A stretch of DNA of 64,000 nt. Source: Wansuia hejianensis (GTDB taxonomy: Bacteria; Bacillota; Clostridia; Lachnospirales; Lachnospiraceae). The translations under genes were made by a program, and so were the position numbers. The first letter of the stretch is position 1; every line of letters begins with the position of its first letter. This document shows positions 33,169 through 41,946 of the stretch, in pieces. The notes beneath the pieces were generated by a model. The model saw only the letters and a program-made list of their open reading frames with translations, was not told the DNA's origin and did not search any database. The stretch is from positions 1,935,501 to 1,999,500 of the forward strand of contig NZ_CP060635.1 of the NCBI RefSeq assembly GCF_014337215.1, written 5' to 3'.

Positions 33169-35474
33169 CTAGAGACGAATTCTGCAGCCAGAAGCCTTTT
33201 TCCGTCCCACAGGATGAAAAAGAGGCTTTTTTTGCGAAAACCATACAGGAATTAACCGCTTATCATCGAACACACTGCAAGCCTTATGACCGTATTTGCC
33301 GGAATCTCTCACAGGAAGCACCATATCTCCCGGTATCACTGTTTAAGACTGTGGATTTAATCAGTGTGCCCGCGGAAACGGCATCTCTTCAGATGACTTC
33401 TTCCGGCACTTCGGGGCAGTCAGTTTCCCGGATTTTCCTGGACGGAGAAACGGCTGCCGGGCAGCGGAAAGCCCTCTGCTCCATTGCAGGGGATTTTCTG
33501 GGCCCGCGCAGGCTTCCTATGCTGATCCTCGATTCCCCCTCCGCCCTGTCCGATCCTTCCAGCTTTTCCGCCAGGGGCGCCGGTATTCTGGGATTTTCCG
33601 CGCTTTCCTCCCGGCGCTATTACCTGTTGGATGAGCACATGAATGTCCGGTTTTCCGAGCTGGAGCGTTTTATAGAAGAGACCGCAGGGGCGCCGGCATT
33701 TGCCTTCGGCTTCACTTCTATCATATGGAGCCGGTTTTGCCCGGCACTGTCTCACTTCGGAAAAGCCTGGGATCTATCCAACGTCCATCTCATTCATGGA
33801 GGCGGCTGGAAAAAGATGAAGGATCAGGCCGTTTCATCCGATACCTTCAAAGATGCCCTCCGCTCTCTCTGCGGGATTACAAAAGTTACAAATTATTATG
33901 GAATGGTGGAGCAGACCGGCAGCATTTTTATGGAATGTGAATGCGGGCATCTCCATGCCAGCCTCTATTCTGATGTGGAAATACTCCGGCCCTCAGATTT
34001 TACGCCCTGCGGAATCCGGGAGCAGGGTCTGATCGCCCTGCGGTCGTTTCTTCCCCATTCCTATCCGGGCCACTGCATTCTGACGGAAGACCTGGGCCGT
34101 TTGCTCGGCACGGACGATTGCCCCTGCGGCCGGAAAGGCAGATATTTCACCGTGGACGGCCGGATTCCCCAAGCCGTGATCCGGGGCTGCAGTGATACCG
34201 TTGAATTACCTGCGCCCTCTATCCCGGAACCAGACAGGATGCCAACTCCTTCTGTGCAGGTACTGGCCGGGACATATCCTCCTCATACAGAGGTCTTTCC
34301 GGCCTTTTCACAGCAGGCAGAGGGATTCCTGCAAAAATTGTCCCAGAACATTCTGGGCAATCAGGAGGCGCGCAATTATCCGGATGTCTACGCCTTCGGC
34401 TTCTGGTGCCGCAAAAGCCATTTACACTCCCTGAAAAAACGCCTTTTAGAATCCGCGCCTTCTTCCAGACAGGGCCTCGGCCTGGTTCTCCACATCGCTC
34501 CCTCCAACATGCCGGTTATGTTCGCTTACTCCTTTGCGGCTTCCCTGCTGGCAGGCAACTCCAATCTGGTACGCCTCTCCGGAAAATCTTTTCCGGAAGC
34601 TCTCTGGCTCTGCGGCCAGATCGAAAATTTGCTGGCGTTGCCGGAATTTGAATCCTTACGCCGTTCCAATAGTTTCGTTACCTTTCCTCATGATAACGAT
34701 TTGATCACAGCTTTGTCCTCCGGCTGCAGCGCCAGGCTGCTCTGGGGCAGCAACTCCACGGTCAGGAAAATCCATTCGATTCCGGCATCCGACAATTGTC
34801 TGGATCTTCTGTTTCCGGGCCGGTATTCAATCGCCGTATTTGATGTCTCATTTTTGGAACAGATGGATGACGAAGACTTTCAGATGCTGGCGCGCCATTT
34901 TTATCAGGATACTTATGAGGCAGATCAGAATGCCTGTTCCAGTCCAAAGACCGTATTCTGGCTGACCGGCTTACTTCCCGGCGCCCGTGTCCAAGCCGTA
35001 AAGACCGCATTTTGGACGTCTCTGAGCCGAGAGGCGGAAAGATACGCGCCGGACCCCTGGAAGGTCATGGAGAAATACCATACGCTCTGCCTCAACCAAA
35101 TACTTTTAGACGGGCTGGCGCCTGTGGAGCAATATGGAAATCATCTGTGGGTCTGCCCTTTCCGTCCAGCCTCCGCAACTGCCACCGATTTATCGGATAC
35201 ACGCGGTATTTCCGCTCCTATTGATACCTGGAACGGGCGGTTTGGCCTCTTCTTTGAACTGGAACTGGCCGGATTGCCGGATCTGGTCCCCTATCTGAAC
35301 GCCACAGTTCAGACGGCAGTATCCGCGGGCATCACTCCCGCGGCTTTTCGCAAAGCTTTGGATGACAACGGCTGCCATTGGATCGACCGGATCGTCGTGC
35401 CGGGCGAAGCCCTGCAATTCGATACTATCTGGGACCGAAAGGATCTTCTGCTGCTGCTTTCAAAGCACTCTTGA
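33165..35474 (+). CDS. LuxE-LuxC fusion: acyl-protein synthetase and acyl-CoA/ACP reductase
   Basis: 769 residues from the ATG at 33165, which overlaps the previous stop. Residues 1-370 are LuxE-like: the adenylate-binding TSSGTSGQSVSR (about 78-89), HGGGWKKMKD (about 211-220), YYGMVEQTGS and the late DDCPCGRKGRYF. Residues 400-769 are LuxC-like, with APSNMPVMFAYSFAASLLAG (about 445-464) and the catalytic Cys591 in DQNACSSPK. In luminous bacteria LuxE and LuxC are separate subunits that activate a fatty acid and reduce it to an aldehyde with NADPH; here they are joined in one chain and no luciferase genes are present. The acyl group is probably presented by the ACP encoded upstream. Confidence 0.88.
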   Translation: MTRDEFCSQKPFSVPQDEKEAFFAKTIQELTAYHRTHCKPYDRICRNLSQEAPYLPVSLFKTVDLISVPAETASLQMTSSGTSGQSVSRIFLDGETAAGQRKALCSIAGDFLGPRRLPMLILDSPSALSDPSSFSARGAGILGFSALSSRRYYLLDEHMNVRFSELERFIEETAGAPAFAFGFTSIIWSRFCPALSHFGKAWDLSNVHLIHGGGWKKMKDQAVSSDTFKDALRSLCGITKVTNYYGMVEQTGSIFMECECGHLHASLYSDVEILRPSDFTPCGIREQGLIALRSFLPHSYPGHCILTEDLGRLLGTDDCPCGRKGRYFTVDGRIPQAVIRGCSDTVELPAPSIPEPDRMPTPSVQVLAGTYPPHTEVFPAFSQQAEGFLQKLSQNILGNQEARNYPDVYAFGFWCRKSHLHSLKKRLLESAPSSRQGLGLVLHIAPSNMPVMFAYSFAASLLAGNSNLVRLSGKSFPEALWLCGQIENLLALPEFESLRRSNSFVTFPHDNDLITALSSGCSARLLWGSNSTVRKIHSIPASDNCLDLLFPGRYSIAVFDVSFLEQMDDEDFQMLARHFYQDTYEADQNACSSPKTVFWLTGLLPGARVQAVKTAFWTSLSREAERYAPDPWKVMEKYHTLCLNQILLDGLAPVEQYGNHLWVCPFRPASATATDLSDTRGISAPIDTWNGRFGLFFELELAGLPDLVPYLNATVQTAVSAGITPAAFRKALDDNGCHWIDRIVVPGEALQFDTIWDRKDLLLLLSKHS

Positions 35475-35492
35475 CCAGAGGAGGAAACGTCC

Positions 35493-36917
35493 ATGTATTT
35501 TTTTGATAAAAATGAATCTTTTTACGAACGTACCATGCTTATTGTGGATTCTCAGGAAAAACGCTCATACACCTACAGAGAAATCTACACCCTTCAGGAG
35601 CAGATTTTATCCACGGCCCCTTCCGGCAGCCTTCTGTTTCTGCTCTGCAGGAACCACCCGGACTGCATCGCTGTCTATCTGGGATGCCTTCGCATGCGTC
35701 TGGTTCCGTTGCTTCTGGATGAACAGGTTCATCCGGATGACCTCTCCCGCCTGGAGTCCTCTTATGGCCCTAATCTCATTTTTCTTCCTATAGAACGGAC
35801 CGTTGAATTTCCTGAGGCTATTCTTCTGTGGCAGGATGATGGTTTTGCACTGATGCAGCTCCGGGCCGAAGGCCCTTCCATGCATCCGGATCTGGCGCTG
35901 CTTCTGACGACTTCCGGAAGCACCGGAAGCCCTAAACTCGTGCGTCTCAGCCGCCGGAATCTGCAGAGTAACGCCGCCTCCATAGCTTCTTATCTGGAGA
36001 TCTCCCAATCTGACCGCCCTGTCACCACCTTGCCCATGGAGTACACCTATGGCTTATCCGTCCTCAACAGTCATTTACTGGCCGGCGCTGCTATCCTGGC
36101 GACTGAACGCTCCTTCGTTGAACGGGAATTCTGGGACTTTTTCCGCCGGGAAAATGGTTCTTCGCTGGCAGGCGTTCCCTATTCTTATGAAATCCTCCGC
36201 CGCCTTCACTTCTCCTCTATGGAATTGCCCAGCCTGCGGGTTATGACTCAGGCGGGCGGCAGGCTTTCTCCTTCCCTGCAGGAATACTTTGGGAAGCTGG
36301 CCGAAGAACGGAATCTGCGCTTTTACATCATGTACGGCCAGACAGAAGCTACCGCACGGATGTCCTACCTCCCCTGGAGCATGTGTCTCGCCAAGAAAGG
36401 CAGTATCGGTATTTCCATACCCGGAGGGCGCTTTGAATTATGGGACGAAGAGAATCAACTCATTCCGGAAGCCGGACGGGAGGGCCAACTGGTCTATTGG
36501 GGGGAAAATGTCTCTCTGGGCTACGCCGAAACTGCCCTTGATCTAACCAGAGGAGACGAGCACCAGGGCTGCCTGCTCACCGGAGATCTTGCCCGCCGGG
36601 ATACGGACGGTTTCTATTATATCACCGGACGATTAAAACGATTTTTAAAAATAGCGGGAAAGCGTCTCAGCCTGGATAATCTGGAACAGCTTCTGGCCCG
36701 GAAATGGCCCCTGTGGGAATTTGCATGCGCCGGAACCGATGAAGCGGTCAGGATCTATGTGGCTAAAACAGAAAAAAGCCAGGAGACTGCAGACGCAATC
36801 TCCTGGTTCCTGTCCGATCACACGAATTTATCCACGGCTTGTTTTCAGGTTAGCTTCATAGCTTCTATTCCCCGCACGGCAGCCGGAAAGATCAAATATG
36901 GCAGCCTGCCCCAGTGA
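35493..36917 (+). CDS. AMP-forming acyl ligase (ANL superfamily)
   Basis: 474 residues, short for the family. Core motifs are present: TTSGSTGSPKLVRLSRRN (A3, about residue 137), MYGQTEATARM (A5, about 285), LTGDLARRDTDGFYYITGR (A7/A8, about 360) and the catalytic-type lysine in PRTAAGKIKYG at the end (A10). It should activate a carboxylic acid as acyl-AMP and load it on CoA or, more likely here, on the ACP of the cassette. CCAGAGGAGGAAACGTCC precedes the ATG. It is the last gene of the cassette and converges on rpoN. Confidence 0.87.
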   Translation: MYFFDKNESFYERTMLIVDSQEKRSYTYREIYTLQEQILSTAPSGSLLFLLCRNHPDCIAVYLGCLRMRLVPLLLDEQVHPDDLSRLESSYGPNLIFLPIERTVEFPEAILLWQDDGFALMQLRAEGPSMHPDLALLLTTSGSTGSPKLVRLSRRNLQSNAASIASYLEISQSDRPVTTLPMEYTYGLSVLNSHLLAGAAILATERSFVEREFWDFFRRENGSSLAGVPYSYEILRRLHFSSMELPSLRVMTQAGGRLSPSLQEYFGKLAEERNLRFYIMYGQTEATARMSYLPWSMCLAKKGSIGISIPGGRFELWDEENQLIPEAGREGQLVYWGENVSLGYAETALDLTRGDEHQGCLLTGDLARRDTDGFYYITGRLKRFLKIAGKRLSLDNLEQLLARKWPLWEFACAGTDEAVRIYVAKTEKSQETADAISWFLSDHTNLSTACFQVSFIASIPRTAAGKIKYGSLPQ

Positions 36918-36933
36918 ATGCGCTGGCAGGCTG
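36902..36933. terminator. Hairpin between the convergent ligase and rpoN genes
   Basis: CAGCCTGCCCCAG and CTGGCAGGCTG pair with one bulge across the ligase stop codon. It has no T tract on either strand, so termination strength is uncertain. Confidence 0.45.
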
Positions 36934-36936
36934 TCA

Positions 36937-38313
36937 TTACCAGATTCTTCTTCCAGCCTTATCTGTGATTCCTAATTCCTGCCGGTATTTATTCACCGTC
37001 CTTCTGGCGATATGTATGTTCTGCCCGGCCAGCCTGGCCTGGATCTCGCCGTCATTCAGAGGCTTTCGCTTGTCCTCCGCCTCCACAATCTTTCGGATTG
37101 CCTCCTTTACCTCCTCCGGGGTCTGCCCTTCATCGCTTTCCCTGTCAGCGACAGCCACTCCTGTCAAAAAGTACCTCAGAGGAAATACGCCGCGGCTGCA
37201 CTGAAGATATTTGCCCTTCAGCGCCCTGCTGACAGTTGACTCATGGACTTCCAGATCCTCAGCCAAATCCGACAGCCTTAACGGCTTTTTATGATTTTCG
37301 CTGCCAGAGAAGAAGCCTGACTGGCGGTTGACTATAGCGCCCACCACCCGGTATAACGTGATTTTCCGCGTCTCTATATCCCGCGCAACAGAAAAAGCCT
37401 GGGACAGTTTTGCTTTCAGGTAATGGCGTGTTTCCGGATCATCGGTTTCTTTCTCCAAAGCCTGATAATATTCACTGATCCGAAAAGTGCCGGATATACC
37501 CTCCCGGATGATGATGCGGAAAGTGGCCTCCGAATCATGTTCTTTTAATACAAGCGCATCCGGCCGGATGTACCCCGGAGATTCTCCCGTGTAAAAGACG
37601 CTTCCCGGCTTGGGATGCAGGCTTCGTATCATCCGGCATGCCTCCTGCACCTGTTCACGGGTGGCATGCAGCGTCCTGGCAATTTCCTTCAGGTGATTCT
37701 TGCCCATTTCTCCCAGATAAGACTCCACGATCTTCTCTGCCAGCCAGGTATCCTCCTGTCTGCCGCGCAGCTGGAGCAGCAGGCATTCCCGCAGATCCGC
37801 GGCGCCGATACCGGCAGGCTCCAGGCCCTGAATGACTTCCAGCATGGCTTTCACTTTCTCTTCTGATACGTGCAGCACTTCTGCCGCTGTCCGTATGCCG
37901 TCTGTAAAATAGCCCCGTGCATCCAGAGACTCGATCAGGTACTCCAGGATCCTCCAATCCTGACGGCTGTAAGTTCCCGGCAGAAGCTGCAGGCGCAAAT
38001 ATTCAGAAAGGCTCTGTTCCTGAGCATCGGAACTGTGCCAGGCATCTTCCTTACTTCCTGCCGCCGTCCTGTCCTCCTGGTAATACGCCCGGTTCTGATA
38101 ATCGGCCTCTTCCAGCCAGTCAATCTTCCTCTGCAGTTCCATCTGCTGAAGATCCTCCTGGGGCGGCGCTTCTTCCAGCTCTACAACCGGATTCTCCAGC
38201 GCCAGATCCTGCAGGTACAGCTCCAGCTCCTGTGCGCTCATCTGCAGGATAGCTGCCGATTGCACCATCTGCTGGGTCACTATCTGTTTTTGCGTGAGTT
38301 CAGTCTTTAACAT
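36937..38313 (-). CDS. rpoN: RNA polymerase sigma-54 factor
   Basis: 458 residues from the ATG at 38313 (AAGGAAG upstream); a longer in-frame reading lies within the preceding gene. Region I begins LKTELTQKQIVTQQMVQSAAILQMS, the Gln/Leu-rich activator-interacting region. The core-binding and DNA-binding domains follow, and the RpoN box is ARRTVNKYR (about residues 436-444), which reads the -24 GG element. The start overlaps the end of the activator gene by 14 bases, so the two are co-translated. At least three sigma-54 promoters occur within this window. Confidence 0.96.
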   Translation of the reverse strand: MLKTELTQKQIVTQQMVQSAAILQMSAQELELYLQDLALENPVVELEEAPPQEDLQQMELQRKIDWLEEADYQNRAYYQEDRTAAGSKEDAWHSSDAQEQSLSEYLRLQLLPGTYSRQDWRILEYLIESLDARGYFTDGIRTAAEVLHVSEEKVKAMLEVIQGLEPAGIGAADLRECLLLQLRGRQEDTWLAEKIVESYLGEMGKNHLKEIARTLHATREQVQEACRMIRSLHPKPGSVFYTGESPGYIRPDALVLKEHDSEATFRIIIREGISGTFRISEYYQALEKETDDPETRHYLKAKLSQAFSVARDIETRKITLYRVVGAIVNRQSGFFSGSENHKKPLRLSDLAEDLEVHESTVSRALKGKYLQCSRGVFPLRYFLTGVAVADRESDEGQTPEEVKEAIRKIVEAEDKRKPLNDGEIQARLAGQNIHIARRTVNKYRQELGITDKAGRRIW

Positions 38314-39676
38314 GCTTATTCTTCTTCCTTGCAAAAGTTGCCGCCGCCATCCCGAGGCTGGCTGCCGCATCCCGGATATTTCCGTATTTTTCATAGGCTT
38401 CGTTAATATAATTCCATTCCAGCTGTTCAAGGTAAGCCGAAAGTCCGAACCCCGCGGGCATTCCCCCGAAGGTTCCTGCCTCTCTGGTCCGGTTCTGTAT
38501 CATGGGAAGGCAGTTCGGCAAAATCCAGTCTTCGCTGCTTATGATATATGCCCGTTCCACCACATTCTTTAATTCTCGGATGTTCCCTGGCCACTGGTAT
38601 TCCAGCAGGATCTGCAGCGCCTCCCGGGAAAACCGTTTGTCCGTCCCGTACTTCCGGTTCAGCTGGCGGAGGAAAAGCTCTGTCAGACCGCTGATATCAT
38701 CCATACGCTCCCGCAGCGGCGGAACGCGGATGGGAAATACCATCAGACGGTAATACAGGTCCTCACGGAAACGGCCTTCCTTCAACATCTCTTCCAGGTC
38801 CCGGTTGGTTGCCGCCAGTATGCGCACGTCCAGATGAATGGGCTTCACACCGCCCACCCGCTTGATCTCCCGCTCCTGAATCACACGCAGCAGCTTCACC
38901 TGCATATTCAGCGGCAGTTCCCCAATCTCATCCAGGAAAATAGTCCCCTTGTCCGCCACCTCAAATAAGCCCGCCTTTCCATGGCGGTCCGCCCCTGTAA
39001 AAGCTCCTTTTTCATAGCCGAAAAGCTCACTTTCCATGAGATTCTCAGGAATTGTAGCGCAGTTCACCTTAATAAACGGATAACTGCTTCTCGCGCTTCC
39101 CTGATGGATATACTTCGCAAACACTTCTTTGCCGACTCCGGTCTCTCCCACCAGGGTAACAGTGGTATCCAGCCGCTTCACTTTGTCCACCATCCGGAGT
39201 GTCTCCAGGGTCCGCATGTCGTCCGCAACCACATCCTGATTTAGGAACTGTTCCCTCATATGCTCCAGCTCTTTCTGAAGGATCGTCTGCTGCTTGCTGT
39301 TCTTTTTCAATTCGACTTTCAAATTATAGATCTCTGTCAGATCACGCACATTAGTAACTACCAGCGCCACCTGGTGTTTACTGTCAAATACCGGAGAACT
39401 GGTAATCAGAGCCTTCTTCCCTGTTTTAAACTCCTGCTGAAGCGTGACCGGCTGCCCCGTCCGGAGCACCATCAAGGTCCCGGAAGCAGAGATCACCTTA
39501 CGCTCCACCAGCTCTTCCATATTATGGTTCAGCAATTCGCCTCTGTCCAGCCCTGTGATTGTTTCATAAGACTTATTCACGAGAATTGTATTGGCATGAT
39601 TGTCGGTGATATAAATTCCATCAAAGGAATTCTCCAAAATATCCGCCATCCATTCATCCAGATTGATCTTATCCAT
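38300..39676 (-). CDS. Sigma-54-dependent activator (PAS, AAA+, Fis-like)
   Basis: 458 residues. PAS domain at about 10-115 (DILENSFDGIYITDNHANTI), coiled coil at about 118-150, AAA+ domain with Walker A GETGVGKE (177-184), GAFTGA loop (224-229), Walker B TIFLDEI and PGNIRELKN, then a Fis-like helix-turn-helix (NIRDAAASLGMAAATFARK). AAGGATG precedes the ATG. It is co-transcribed with rpoN and lies beside the LuxE-LuxC cassette, making it the likely activator of the two back-to-back sigma-54 promoters at 30.9-31.1 kb. Confidence 0.94.
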   Translation of the reverse strand: MDKINLDEWMADILENSFDGIYITDNHANTILVNKSYETITGLDRGELLNHNMEELVERKVISASGTLMVLRTGQPVTLQQEFKTGKKALITSSPVFDSKHQVALVVTNVRDLTEIYNLKVELKKNSKQQTILQKELEHMREQFLNQDVVADDMRTLETLRMVDKVKRLDTTVTLVGETGVGKEVFAKYIHQGSARSSYPFIKVNCATIPENLMESELFGYEKGAFTGADRHGKAGLFEVADKGTIFLDEIGELPLNMQVKLLRVIQEREIKRVGGVKPIHLDVRILAATNRDLEEMLKEGRFREDLYYRLMVFPIRVPPLRERMDDISGLTELFLRQLNRKYGTDKRFSREALQILLEYQWPGNIRELKNVVERAYIISSEDWILPNCLPMIQNRTREAGTFGGMPAGFGLSAYLEQLEWNYINEAYEKYGNIRDAAASLGMAAATFARKKNKHVKD

Positions 39677-39810
39677 CGCCGCACATCCTTATTGAGGTTA
39701 TATGACTTATTTTACCCCAAATGCCGCAAAAAAGGAACAACTTATTTTCCATACTGCCAGACTATTATGGTTTTGCTTCCAATTGATCGGGAAGGGGTGG
39801 TGTTTTGGAT

Positions 39811-40090
39811 ACCCGGACGAAAAGCGGGCGGCGGAGCGGAACAGAGGCTGCACCATGGAAGGCTTCGGCCTGAAGTTCTGCTAAGCGGCCATCAGCACCT
39901 ACAGGGAGGGACCAGGGCAAGTCCGGTAGAAAGACTGATGTCTTTCTATCCTCCGTGCCCTTCAGGTATTGTGCGTGAGGCACAATACCTGCCCTCCCTT
40001 CCGGCGCTGCTGCCCGCTAAGCAGAACTAATCAGGCCTGCAGAAATCCATGGTGCAGCCTCTGTTCCGCTCCGCCGCCCGCCTTTCTGGT
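39811..40090 (+). repeat. Nested-hairpin repeat, copy 1 (possible structured RNA)
   Basis: Outer stem: 35 perfectly paired bases, 39824-39858 with 40047-40081. Second stem: GGCCTGA and AGTTCTGCT, an A-A mismatch (39883/40019), then AGCGG, paired with CCGCT...AGCAGAACT and TCAGGCC (to 40037). Terminal hairpins: AGAAAGAC-tgat-GTCTTTCT (39928-39947) and AGGTATTGTGC/GCACAATACCT (39964-39990). Copy 2 keeps the fold with different bases. Confidence 0.7.
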
Positions 40091-40420
40091 GATCTAAAAC
40101 GTCTCACCCGGGTTCTCCGAAAGTGTCATCGGTATGGTTGCAGACGGTACTCACTGGCTGATCGTGGCCTATTGGCGCCAGTAATTCATCCAGTTTTTCA
40201 TCGGTTAATTCCAGAATCTACCGTTGGAGTCCATGGGAATTCCAAAGTCTTTTGTCTGAGATCATCGGGGTTCCTGCCTCTGGTGAGGGCGCAGCTTTTC
40301 TGGCTGTTTCAGACGGTACAACGGCTCGCGCCAGTACAGCTTGTTGTCTCAATATCTACCGTCTGCTTCCATAGGGGTCTCCGCCTGTGGCGAATCCATA
40401 TGTATCGGCTGAAACGCTCA

Positions 40421-40699
40421 GAACACGCCGAGGAATGGGACGGAGGGTGAGAGACGGAACAGAGGGCGTCTGCAGGCCTGATTAGTGATACTTACCGGGC
40501 AGCAGCGCCGGAGGGGAGGGCGGAACTTGTGCCTCAAGCACGAGTTCCGAAGGGCACGGAGGATAGAAATTCTTCAGAATTTCTACCGGACTTGCCCTGG
40601 TACCTCCCCGCAGGTGCTGATGGCCGGTTAGTATCACTTCAGGCCGAAGCCAGCCCTCTGTTCCGCCTCTCACCCTCCGTCCCATTCCCCGGCGTGTTC
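40421..40699 (-). repeat. Nested-hairpin repeat, copy 2 (opposite orientation)
   Basis: Outer stem of about 47 bp (40421-40467 with 40653-40699, two G-U type mismatches). Read on the minus strand it has AGTGATACT-A-ACCGG against CCGGT-A-AGTATCACT, keeping the same A-A mismatch as copy 1 but with different pairs, AGAAATTC-tgaa-GAATTTCT, and GGAACTCGTGC/GCACAAGTTCC. Junction sequences such as CCATCAGCACCT and ACCAGGGCAAGTCCGGTAGAAA are shared with copy 1. Confidence 0.7.
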
Positions 40700-40771
40700 G
40701 TCCGGGTATCCACTATCTCGCCACAAAACCATAATAATCTGTACTGTATGTTTAAGCCTGTCTGCCGCAGA

Positions 40772-41467
40772 TCATACGTATAATATCGTCACTCCTGAGA
40801 AGCTTACGCTTCCGGCCAGTACGAGGGTTGGGCTATCTTCTGTCACGTATGTGTTTTTGATTTTTTCATCCACGCCTCCGAAGGATGCCCTCAGCTGGTT
40901 GCTGACTCTCCAGCCTCTGGGGACGTACAGCTCCACCCCTCCGAAGGATACGTGCATATCCAGCTGTGCTTTCCCGCTCTGGATTATCGCATTGTCGAAA
41001 TATACCTTCATCGCACCAAAGCTGCATTCCAGTTTCACGTGCTCCAGATCCTCTGAGTTCACATACTTGATGCTGGAGCCAAAGCTGGTGGACAATTGTA
41101 TCACATTGCCGTCTACCTGATCTACGCTTTCGAACTCTTCCTCCACATGGTTCTTCCAGTATTTGTGCCTGTGAGGGAAGATGAGGCTCAGCCCGATGCT
41201 CCCCAGAAGGGCCGCTCCCAGCACAGGCCACGGCGTGATCGCTGTGATGCCCAGCGCTTCTGCATGCAGGATGCAGAGAAATGCGATAGAAAACAGTATA
41301 CCGGTAAAGCTCACCACCAGAAGGCTTTTGATCAAACAGCCGGCCAGCAGTATTGTCAGCAGCAATCTGAAGAAAGGGATTCCCGGCAGGAGATGCATCC
41401 CGCTGATAATCAGAAATACAGCTCCCACCACTAAAAAGATCCCCCAGAATATCCGTTCCTTTTTCAT
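40772..41467 (-). CDS. LiaF-like membrane protein (cell-envelope stress type)
   Basis: 231 residues. The N-terminal half has four hydrophobic segments (from about 7 to 95), and the C-terminal half is a beta-rich repeat of the cell-wall-active-antibiotic response (LiaF C-terminal) type: SFGSSIKY, SFGAMKVYFDN, SFGGVELYVPRGW, SFGGVDEK, VSFSGVTI. Its start overlaps the LytTR gene stop (ATGA). LytTR-LiaF pairs of this kind are common small regulatory modules in Firmicutes; the membrane protein probably senses envelope state or restrains the regulator. Confidence 0.85.
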   Translation of the reverse strand: MKKERIFWGIFLVVGAVFLIISGMHLLPGIPFFRLLLTILLAGCLIKSLLVVSFTGILFSIAFLCILHAEALGITAITPWPVLGAALLGSIGLSLIFPHRHKYWKNHVEEEFESVDQVDGNVIQLSTSFGSSIKYVNSEDLEHVKLECSFGAMKVYFDNAIIQSGKAQLDMHVSFGGVELYVPRGWRVSNQLRASFGGVDEKIKNTYVTEDSPTLVLAGSVSFSGVTILYV

Positions 41468-41925
41468 TTTAAATACCTCTCTTCCTCTAATCTGTTTTGC
41501 AAGGGTTTATAATAATACCGCGACACAAAAACCTGCTTATGGCTGTTCTGGAACTGTACCACGCAGGGCATGGGCAATTTTCTTTCCAGCGAATAAATCT
41601 TCCCGGTATTCAATATGGTGGATTTTGACACTCGCATGAAGATGCCGGGAAGCATCTTTTCCAGCTCATAGAGCTTATATCTCACCTGATAGACCTCCTC
41701 AGCCGTATGGGCGCAGATCCCTTTTTCGGCTGTTTCAAAAAACAGCACATTTTCCAATGGGATATAAAACTCTTTATCTTTCTGATAGAGCGGAAAACGT
41801 TTCTTTTTTTCTATGATGTCGGATACCATGCGCTGGATTTCCAAAACTGTATGGCCCAGCTGCCGGCAATAAATCACGACCTCTTCCTCTGTCAAGCTTT
41901 CATCCAATTCAATCCGTATTTTCAT
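41464..41925 (-). CDS. LytTR-domain DNA-binding regulator
   Basis: 153 residues: a short N-terminal segment with no receiver phospho-Asp site, then a LytTR DNA-binding domain at about 55-150 (YIPLENVLFFETAEKGICAHT, MLPGIFMRVSKSTILNTGKI). It stands alone, without a histidine kinase, and pairs with the LiaF-like protein. Direct repeats upstream of its promoter suggest it controls itself. Confidence 0.9.
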   Translation of the reverse strand: MKIRIELDESLTEEEVVIYCRQLGHTVLEIQRMVSDIIEKKKRFPLYQKDKEFYIPLENVLFFETAEKGICAHTAEEVYQVRYKLYELEKMLPGIFMRVSKSTILNTGKIYSLERKLPMPCVVQFQNSHKQVFVSRYYYKPLQNRLEEERYLK

Positions 41926-41946
41926 CTGCCCTCACCTCATGATCCC

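Larger units (their letters stand above)
39763..40736. mobile_element. Composite non-coding element with inverted ends and two folded repeats
   Basis: The ends are a 13-bp perfect inverted pair, TATTATGGTTTTG (39763-39775) and CAAAACCATAATA (40724-40736). Between them lie two inverted copies of a roughly 270-base folded repeat and about 340 bases of unrelated sequence; no credible gene is present. It fills the 39677-40771 gap between the activator and the LiaF-like gene. No transposase remnant or clear target duplication was seen. It may be a non-autonomous mobile element or a pair of structured RNA genes. Confidence 0.6.

Noticed and set aside
33165..35474. Bioluminescence operon
   Set aside because: LuxE and LuxC domains are present but no LuxA/LuxB or flavin reductase gene is nearby, and the organism appears strictly anaerobic.
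39260..40030. 256-codon open frame running from the activator antisense into the folded repeat
   Set aside because: Half is antisense to the activator and half lies in inverted-repeat DNA; no ribosome site.
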